A stretch of 64,000 bases of DNA, from positions 5,694,635-5,758,634 of the forward strand of contig JAJEKV010000033.1 in NCBI GenBank assembly GCA_021234155.1, read 5' to 3'. This document shows positions 56,480 through 64,000 of the stretch, in pieces. The translations under genes were made by a program, and so were the position numbers. The stretch's first letter is position 1, and each line of letters opens with the position of its first letter. The stretch comes from Isoetes taiwanensis (taxonomy: Eukaryota; Streptophyta; Lycopodiopsida; Isoetales; Isoetaceae). Under the pieces are notes generated by a model, which did not search any database, was not told where the DNA came from, and was given only the letters and a program-made list of their open reading frames with translations.

Positions 56480-56965
56480 TTAACACTAGAGTTGTCCCTT
56501 GATGGACTATAAATGGTTCATTTATAAATGGTTCATTTGTACAGTTCACTTGAAAATTCATATAAAATCAATGGCATAAAATTTAGTTACACTTTCTACA
56601 CATTAATCTATGGTAGTCATGTTGCACAAAAAAAAAAAAAAAAAATTAAAAATGCATATACCCCTAAAATTGAAAGTTATGCTTAGATGAATCAAGGGAG
56701 GTCAAGTCCAGTTTGCTTCATGTTCACATAATGTAAAACCGTCTCAATAAAAGGATTTTTTTTATTTTTTTTATTATAATGGTATTTTTCTATATGAGAT
56801 AAGGATGAGTACACAAAAAACCTTGTTCTAATCTGAAGTCTAGGAAAGACACGACAAGGTCAAAACAGTTTTCTGTCTTCTGTGGACCAATAATGGTTCC
56901 CAGAAGGTTGTTTCAATTAAAATTCTACAATTTTTGCATGAAAACGATTTTTTACTTCAAGTTTG
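56480..56965. repeat. Dispersed repeat, copy 2 (copy 1 at 2.04 kb)
   Basis: It shares the ordered landmarks listed for 2035-2485, with an extra A run at 56630-56645. 56230-56480 to its left contains homopolymer runs (CCCCCCCC, A7-A9) and no supported gene. Confidence 0.8.
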
Positions 56966-57238
56966 GTATATAACTAATTGACTAATTGCTTCATGCATAG
57001 GAAATATTTATTGGCATGTAATTTGAAGGCCCCCCAAGTCAAGCAACTCCTACAACTACTTCTCGAGCTCTGCTTGCTCGGGAGTGCTCATTCTATAAAA
57101 AACTTTGCTGGTGGGAGAGACTTCTTGATTAGCGTAGCAATCAGCCGAGGCAATTGTTCCGAAGTAGCATCTTCCTTCTTACTCTTGTTGTCAGGGTTGA
57201 TGACTTGTAGCTTAAATACGTATGACCTCATCCCTCAT

Positions 57239-57990
57239 GATGTATGTAATACATTGATCAACTGGAGAGCTGGCTTGCTGCCAATGGAGGCGACAGAGCT
57301 CAACTTTTGCACTAGATCACCAGGCAGGTGGTAAATGTTGATGATGTGGACCTCCTAGCTTACACTCAAGCGGATGTACAACACCATTTTGATGTCTTAG
57401 ACACATTTTGCCAAGCCACTAACATGTGTGTCAACTTGACCAAGATCAAGGTGGTCCTTATATCATTCGCATGACATCCAAAGACCCCCACCATCACTTA
57501 TCACGGCCAGAATATGGAAGTGATACCTGCTTACAAATATTTGGGAGTGGGTCCGCCATGCACTGGGATAGTTTTATCCAGCTATATAAGGGGCAGCAGG
57601 CTGGAAAGCACTATATGCCATGCAGAGCAATAACCACAGGGCACAGTCGTGTGATTGGGCCCACCAATAACATCTATTTATAGTATTAGTGGAGCCTGTC
57701 ATTTCATATGGGGTCGAGGCCTAGGGCCCAGTGGTGTCCCTTGCCACCTGGAATGACTTGGAGCAGGTGCAAAAGGGCCCAGTGGTGTCCCTTGCCACCT
57801 GGAATGACTTGGAGCAGGTGCAAAAAGCTTTCTTAGCACAGGCACTGGTGAAGTCTACAGTCCCATATCAAATATCGTTACGAGAGACATGCTTCCTGCC
57901 TCTTCAGAGAGGGGCCCTTGATCGCCACACAATCTATTTCCAGAAGGTAGTCAGTATGGATGATGCTCGCCTCCCTAACCTGGTTTTACA
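57239..57990 (+). mobile_element. LINE fragment, same family as 22.4-24.6 kb
   Basis: Plus-strand frames give YIDQLES-like (57245), QVVNVDDVDLLAYTQADVQ (57340-57390; V-N-V-D-D where YADD is expected), LDTFCQATNM, YKYLGV (57535) and FQKVVSMDDARLPNL (57940-57985). It aligns with 23208-23998. It is truncated at both ends relative to that copy. Upstream, 56980-57235 is not recognised. Confidence 0.82.
57727..57825 (+). repeat. 49-bp tandem duplication inside the LINE fragment
   Basis: GGGCCCAGTGGTGTCCCTTG through GACTTGGAGCAGGTGCAAAA appears twice with no visible difference. A smaller repeat of ACCTGGTTTTACACTGTG follows at 57977 and 58012. Confidence 0.93.
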
Positions 57991-58527
57991 CTGTGACAAT
58001 GGGGCCTCAACCTGGTTTTACACTGTGGCAAGTTTTTTTTTTCAAAGCGGCTTAGGGCCTGGCTGTGGTTAGATCCACAAGCCTAGCATAGCTTAGGAAG
58101 CGCCCATCCATTGCTTAGGAAACAACCTGTGATCTGCTATATTCAAGAGCCAGAAAGGCAGTTAGGCATGTAAACCGGCTGCAACAAATCAGGCAAAAAG
58201 CTTCACTAAAAAATTCTATAACAAAGTAAAGTTGCATCTTTAGGTTTTAATACTAAAAATCATTACATTGGTTGAAGCTAACCATTTCAAGTTAAGCAAA
58301 CATCATTTTGGCTTTGGCAAGACATTCTGGAAAATAAATTCTATCTAATTTGAAACTTTCTTCTACTACTATAACCTTCCAAAGATCATAATAAATTTAG
58401 GGGAGGCTTCCAGACTTTTTATTCTGCTCTACTAGATGAAGGCTTCCATATTCTAGATTTTAATTTACGGATTTGTTAAACCATCCTAAACCATCAGTGG
58501 TTACACAAGTTTCCAAGTTTGACTGGA

Positions 58528-59066
58528 ACTTGCTCTGATACTAATTTGATACGGACCTGTAAACTCAAGGCTAGATCAAGATCATCCATTAAGAAATAAA
58601 GCAAGCAACCATAAATCCACCCCTTCAATGCAAAGCTCACTATTCACGGCCCATTTTGAATAAGAGAATCTTTGAGAAAGACTAAATTTTGGAATGGGAA
58701 AGGCTTAAGGGAAAACAATTTCAATCACTAGAGAAATCTGTCTAGCGAAATCACAAATTTAAGAAAAGGACTAAGAATTGGGTAATCTGAAGTAACCACT
58801 AGAGTCTTATCTCTTGCAAAAGCACAATTTCATGGGCTAAGCTTTTTAGGATTGGCCTATACGACAAGAATCTTCTATGCACTTGAAATTCAAGGATCAT
58901 GCAAGACAAATTGATTTAACAAGGAAATGATTGAGGATTGACGACATTAGTTGGCTCGGCAGATCAGAATTAGTGGAGAGGCCACCGTTTATTGAAGCTG
59001 CGAAGTTGTGCACAGTTGTAGGAGTGTAGATCTGCTTGTGTTCAGCCTTGTTCCATTTTGGTACAT
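58528..59066 (-). repeat. Candidate LTR edge with PBS-like sequence
   Basis: On the minus strand TAGTATCAGAGCAAGTT (58541-58525) differs by one base from the initiator-Met PBS core. Beside it the plus strand starts TGATACGGACCTGTAAACTC, a plausible LTR end. No second LTR was found and the far end is uncertain, so this may be a truncated LTR element. 57990-58525 shows no supported gene. Confidence 0.35.
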
Positions 59067-59365
59067 TCACTACAACCCCAAAATTTGTTCCACAGTTGAA
59101 AACAACAGTAAAAACACACTACGGGTTGTTTTTTTGAAGATTTAAAAAAAAACCTATACGTAGTTATACGGGGGCGTAGTTTTTCAAGGATATGTTGTAG
59201 TTTTTCTTAGGGAGCCGTAGTTTTTTTGTGTGGCTTCTTAAGGAGGCGTAGTTTCTTTTTTAAAGATGTGTTGTTTTCTCAGGCGGTATGGTTTTTTGAA
59301 GGGATGTTTTTTCCAAGGTGTTGTTTTTTAAGGTAGTGTTTTTTTTTAGGGGTGGTTTTTTATGG
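59066..59365. repeat. CACTACAA start and degenerate GTAGTTTTT repeats
   Basis: CACTACAACCCC at 59067 resembles a CACTA-element end. It is followed by many CGTAGTTTTT / GGTTTTTTAAGG units at 25-30-bp spacing, reminiscent of subterminal repeats. No matching right end was seen, so a truncated CACTA element is only a suggestion. Confidence 0.35.
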
Positions 59366-59576
59366 TTTTCTAAGAATCCATGTATGACCAAGTTGTCTGC
59401 ATGCCATTACAAATTGACACTCTTCACTGGCATTTGGCTTCATACATGTGTGTGTGTGAGCTTCTAGAAAGTGAAACTTGAAGACATCCGTCACTTGGCG
59501 ACTTGTAGAAGACACATTGATATGAAGAACCAAAGATGGACACTGGGTTGGCATCATATAGGCATTTCTTGAAGGA

Positions 59577-61235
59577 CTCAAACATGCCACACCCACTTTA
59601 ACATGCCAAGGTGGCTCTAACATGGCAAGGTGGCTCAAACATGCCACGTGGACTCCAACATATGCCACCTAGGCTCCAACATGCCAAGGTGGCTCAATCA
59701 TGCCACGTGGGCTCCAACATGCCAACCTAGGCTCCAACATGACAAGGTGGCTCCAACATGCCACCTAGGCTCCAACATGCCAAGGTGGCTCAAACATGCC
59801 ACCTAGGTTCCAACATGCCACTTATAGGCTCAAACATGCCAAGGTGGCTCAAACATGCTACCTAGGCTCATACATGCCACCTAGGCTCCAAAATGACAAG
59901 GTGGCTCAAACATGTCACCTAGGCTCCAACATTCTCAAACAGGCCCAGGTGGCTCAAACATGCCACCTAGGCTCCAACATGCCACTATAGGCTCAAACAT
60001 GCCAAGGTGGCTCAAACATGCCACCTAGGCTCCAACATGCCACCTAGGCTCAAACATGCCAAGGTGGCTCAAACATGCCACATGGGCTCCAACATGCCAC
60101 CTAGGCTCCAACATGCCAAGGTGGCTCCAACATGCCACCTAGGCTCCAACATGACAAGGTGGCTCCAACATGCCACCTAGGCTCCAACATGACAAGGTGG
60201 CTCAAACATGCCACCTAGGCTCCAAGGTGGCGCAAACATGCCAAAGTGGCTCCAACATGCCACCTAGGCTCCAACATGCCACAAACATGCCGCTATAGGC
60301 TCAAACATGCCAAGGTGGCTCAAACATGCCACCTAGGCTCCAACATGCCACCTTGGCTCAAACATGCCAAGGTGGCTCAAACATGCCACCGAGGCTCCAA
60401 GGTGGCGCAAACATGCCAAAGTGGCTCCAACATGCCACCTAGGCTCCAACATGCCACAAACATGCCGCTATAGGCTCCAACATGCCACCTAGGCTCAAAC
60501 ATGCCAAGGTGGCTCAAACATGCCACCTAGGCTCCAACATGACAAGGTGGCTCCAACATGCCACCTAGGCTCCAACATGACAAGGTGGCTCAAACATGCC
60601 ACCTAGGCTCCAAGGTGGCTCAAACATGCCAAGGTGGCTCAAACATGCCACCTAGGCTCCAACATGCCACAAACATGCCAAGGTGGCTCCAACATGCCAA
60701 GGTGGCTCAAACATGCCACCTAGGCTCCAACATGCCACCTAGGCTCAAACATGCCAAGGTGGCTCAAACATGCTATGTGGGCCCCAACATGCCACCTAGG
60801 CTCCAACATGCCACAAACATGCCGCTATAGGCTCAAACATGCCACCTAGGCTCCAACATGCCACCTAGGCTTAAACATGCCAAGGTGGCTCAAACATGCC
60901 ACGTGGGCTCCAACATGCCACCTAGGCTCCAACATGACAAGGTGGCTCCAACATGCCACCTAGGCTCCAACATGACAAGGTGGCTCAAACATGCCACCTA
61001 GGCTCCAAGGTGGCTCAAACATGCCACCTAGGCTCCAACATGCCACAAACATGCCAAGGTGGCTCCAACATGCCAAGGTGGCTCAAACATATGCCACCTA
61101 GGCTCCAACATGCCACTTAGGCTCAAACATGCCAAGGTGGCTCAAACATGCTATGTGGGCCCCCAACATGCCACCTAGGCTCCAACATGCCAAGGTGGAT
61201 CAGGCATGCCACCTAGGCTCAACCATGCCACCTAG
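59577..61235. repeat. Minisatellite of 19-bp units, ~85 copies
   Basis: Two unit types, AACATGCCACCTAGGCTCC and AACATGCCAAGGTGGCTCA, alternate irregularly, with occasional GCCGCTATAGGCTC and ATGCTATGTGGGCCC variants. CCAAGGTGG in one type is the inverse of CCACCTTGG/CCACCTAGG in the other. Larger blocks are repeated at ~175 bp (60231 and 60406) and ~376 bp (60661 and 61037). Apparent long frames here are repeat artefacts. Confidence 0.97.
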
Positions 61236-62022
61236 GCACTCCAAGTGGAATTTTTGGGAGAGGAGTTTGGCAAGGGATAGAATAGAGGGATCTTGAAGAA
61301 CTTAAAGCGCTGACATCCTTCCCCAAGTCGAACCAGACCAGGACTTTGCGCAGCTTCCTCACCAGAGGGGAGAGGCCGGACCCCAAGAGACGGACCTTAG
61401 AAAGGCTCCCGATGCAGCCTTTCCTGCCAGCGCTCCTCCAGGAGGGAAAATGCTAATGCCCCCCCTCCCGGAGCTCGGTTTTGCTATCCAACCATTGAAT
61501 CCGCTGTTCAAGTAACCTGCTTCGAGCAGGTTCAAAAAAATCCAAGATCGGTCCGGGAGAACTTATCAAACCGCGAAGCGTCATGCGGTTGACCGTGTAG
61601 AAACCCAAGTGTTTTGTCGTTCGGGCAGTACAAAGGCTCCGGAATAGAGATTCGACTTCGCCATGTCGTCCGGAATGGCGAAATTACTCTAGGGACCAAG
61701 TTACACGGTCATTTTTGGCAACGAAAGAAACACGAACCCTCTACATGGCAGTATTCCGCAGCCACCTCCTTGGCCAATTGACTACAAACGTGTTGGACAT
61801 GAGCTACTTTGGCACTTTTGGAGAAGGGGTGGTCTTCTGCCCATGAAACTTGGTCCCCAGGGCAATGTTCGATGTTCTGAGTCCATTGGTAGAGCCAGTT
61901 CACACTTCCGGAGTGGGACAGTTTCCCGTCTGTGGCCAGTGGCCTTCGAGAGAGGACTTTTAGGGCGAGCTGCTTTCAGAAGGTTTTAAGGGTCCGTCTT
62001 CTGGCATCAACACTCTCCCTCT
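61236..62022. other. GC-richer segment, nothing recognised
   Basis: The stretch between minisatellite and hairpin repeats is GC-richer than the window (for example 61360-61470). No frame with splice context or known motif was found. Confidence 0.4.
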
Positions 62023-62070
62023 ACGCGATGACATTGTGCAAGATCCTGGTCGAATCTGACTAGGATATGG

Positions 62071-62460
62071 CCTCTGAAACGTAAACCCTGTGTGATGCTA
62101 GGTTATTGAAGGGTTTACGTTATGGAGGTCGAGTTCTGGTGGTTTGCACTTGGGACATGGTCGAGAGGTTGCAGTTGAAGACGCGAAGCAATATGAATTG
62201 AAGAAATGGGGTTTGGATCTATTCTTCTCCTACTGTGGCAATTAGAAGTCAAGCGCCACTTTTGTAGTAGGAAGACATTGTTTGGGATATTCTGGATGAC
62301 CGATAGATCTGAACCCCATTTTTTCAGTTGGCATGACTCTGCATACATGTTTAGAGATGGTGCACCGAGTTATCCATGAAAAGGACCACGTTTCGGCCTC
62401 CGAAATGTAAACCCTATGAGTTGCTAGGTTGTTGAAGGGTTTACATTTTGGAGGTCGAGT
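62071..62460. repeat. Two copies of a GTAAACCCT...AGGGTTTAC hairpin
   Basis: Arms 62071-62089 / 62110-62128 and 62397-62415 / 62436-62454 pair over 19 bp with few mismatches, with a ~20-bp loop. Each hairpin is followed by TCGAGTTYTGGT and TTTGCACTTRGGAC. The period is 326 bp. A separate ~35-bp repeat (GCGATGACAT..CTGGTCGAATCTGA) lies at 62027 and 63083. Confidence 0.85.
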
Positions 62461-63159
62461 TTTGGTCTTTTGCACTTAGGACGCATGGTTTGATATGGAT
62501 ATGGTGTGTTAGAACCTCCAGGTTGCTTAAGGCAACCAATCTTTATGCAAAATTATGCAAAAAGGCATCAACTACATTAGGATCTCTAAAGCAAAATGAG
62601 GATCTCGAATGGCACAACCCCAAAAACACCATCCCTCCCTCTAAATGAGAGAGCTTAAATAAATCTCAAATGGCACAACCCCAATACAATATGAGAATTT
62701 GAACTCTTGATCTCAATCTCAATCCTGGGAAGAAACTCTAGACTTAACATCATGACCATGAGAGCTAAGCTCAACAACCATCTCCTATAGGAAATATCAC
62801 CAAATAAGGAAGGCTCTTACTTTGCTATTTATTGAAATCAGTGTGAACCAACTCCATACAACATCAGATATTGAATCTACAATAATAGATTTATTGGCAT
62901 AGAGTGTTCTTGAACAGTAGCAAGAGATACCTTGGCCACATCATGAAGTTTTTGTGATTTGAGTTGTGTGATGTTGAGATGCCATGCTTATGGTAATAGC
63001 TTCTTTTAGCATAATCTATAGGTCTTGATATTCCATGGGGTCGTATATTAATGCCCCAGACCCCCAAACGTGATCCAAACGCGATGACATGGTGCCAATT
63101 CCTGGTCGAATCTGATGCTGCCTCAGGTTTGCGTAGGTTGTCAAAATCTGCTTCATTGG

Positions 63160-63925
63160 TGCAGAGTGGAATAGTGGCACACAAGGTGACATGGCAATGA
63201 TATGGCACTAGAAATAATGAGGTGGCATCAAAAAGAGCAAGCGAAACTTTTTTTTTGGGAACAAGTGACTATATGCAATGGGAGATGACATGGCATGAGT
63301 ATTATGAGGTGGCAAAGATGAGTGGTGAGGTGGCAAAATATGAAGGTGTGGAAAAATGAAGAATGTGCATAGACAATTTGACAACTTTTAAAAAAACATA
63401 TTTCTCCATGGTGACATGGCATTTTTTGGATGGTGTGACATGTCACATGATGAACAGGCATTTTATGCACTTTAGATAGAAAATGACTAGGCCATTTTTT
63501 TTTTGAAAAAGGGTATTTTAGTGAGATAAGAGGTTTTTCTTAGTACCCCTAAATTCCCTTGTCAATTCCTTTATGAAACGTTAAAACTTGTCATATTTCT
63601 TGCAAAAATGCTTAGTCATCATGTTCACAACATCTTATCTTGCCATGTCGCCCAAACATTGCCACACCACCCCATGAAAGACCAAGATTGTACTTCATTC
63701 TTGTTTGGAATGAACCTATTTGGAGTGCCATGTCATCATATTCCATGTCACCTACTTGGAGTGCCATGTCATCATATTCATGTCAACTTTTGTAAATTTT
63801 TATTTCTCCCACTTATCTTGTAGAAATTGCAAGAATAACTGCCAAATCATCATGCCTTTTTGCCATGTCATCACAACAATTTGACAAGTCATTGGCACAC
63901 GTCAACTATTTCTCATATAGGTTGC
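63160..63925. repeat. Fold-back region rich in GACATGGCA / TGCCATGTC
   Basis: Left of 63480 the words are GACATGGCA, GAGGTGGCA and GATGGTGTGACATG. Right of 63600 the same words occur inverted (TGCCATGTCATCA, GGAGTGCCATGTCATCATAT twice at 63725/63757). The outer ends are TGGCACACAAGGTGAC and TTGGCACACGTCAAC. T/A runs flank the centre. It encodes nothing convincing. Confidence 0.65.
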
Positions 63926-64000
63926 ATTTGCCTTGAATTTTTTTTTTTTTTTTTGAAAAGTCCATAAATGCCTTTGGGATTTGACAGTACATTAATTTGC

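Noticed and set aside
59796-60830. Long repetitive plus-strand frames (HAKVAQTCHLG-type)
   Set aside because: They are read-through of the 19-bp minisatellite. The 57-bp frame cycle gives a spurious 19-residue repeat protein, and frames break wherever unit length changes.
1-64000. Bacterial-style operons, ribosome sites, CRISPR or prophage
   Set aside because: GT-AG introns, LTR, LINE and SINE elements and plant gene families show a eukaryotic nuclear genome.

Overview
The window is nuclear DNA from a land plant with a large, repeat-rich, AT-rich genome. The evidence is one spliced F-box/PP2-type lectin gene, fragments of plant-type LRR, B3 and anoctamin-like genes, Ty1/copia and other LTR elements primed from initiator tRNA-Met, L1-like LINEs, tRNA-derived SINEs and a CACTA-type MITE. 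Nothing bacterial or organellar was seen. The lineage cannot be fixed from sequence alone.

Only one gene looks intact: the three-exon F-box/PP2 gene at 45.37-46.54 kb (+). The other genic material is decayed or partial. It comprises an anoctamin/TMEM16-like pseudogene (8.9-10.5 kb, +), an LRR fragment (12.3-12.7 kb, -), unidentified minus-strand exons (18.95-21.2 kb), a possible last exon (26.0-26.2 kb, -), an exon-like ORF between short inverted repeats (38.8-39.2 kb) and a B3-domain piece inside a solo LTR (50.2-51.2 kb).

Mobile DNA dominates. From left to right: a fold-back element (1.4-1.95 kb); a decayed copia polyprotein (3.6-6.3 kb, -); an old MITE split by a GC-richer insert (6.9-7.6 kb); TTCTAGAA-rich repeats (3.2-3.6, 11.0-12.0 and 12.6-12.9 kb); a SINE head and ~115-bp satellite (14.6-15.3 kb); a LINE (22.4-24.6 kb, +); an 11.9-kb LTR retrotransposon with both LTRs, PBS and PPT but no recognisable pol (26.2-38.1 kb, -); a CACTA-type MITE (38.6 kb); a SINE and a second MITE (42-43.6 kb); a second LINE split in two (48.0-56.2 kb, +); another LINE fragment (57.2-58.0 kb, +); a 1.65-kb minisatellite of 19-bp units (59.6-61.2 kb); and a fold-back region (63.2-63.9 kb).

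The best-resolved structure is an insertion stack at 48-56 kb. An L1-like LINE was split by a solo LTR with a perfect TTTGC duplication. That LTR holds a gene fragment and a small non-autonomous copia-like element, and one LTR of the small element carries a SINE. The other LTR of the small element preserves the SINE-free site. No new cellular pathway is evident. The most unusual signals are the heat-shock-element-like repeats, the hairpin series in the leader of the large LTR element and the self-complementary minisatellite.
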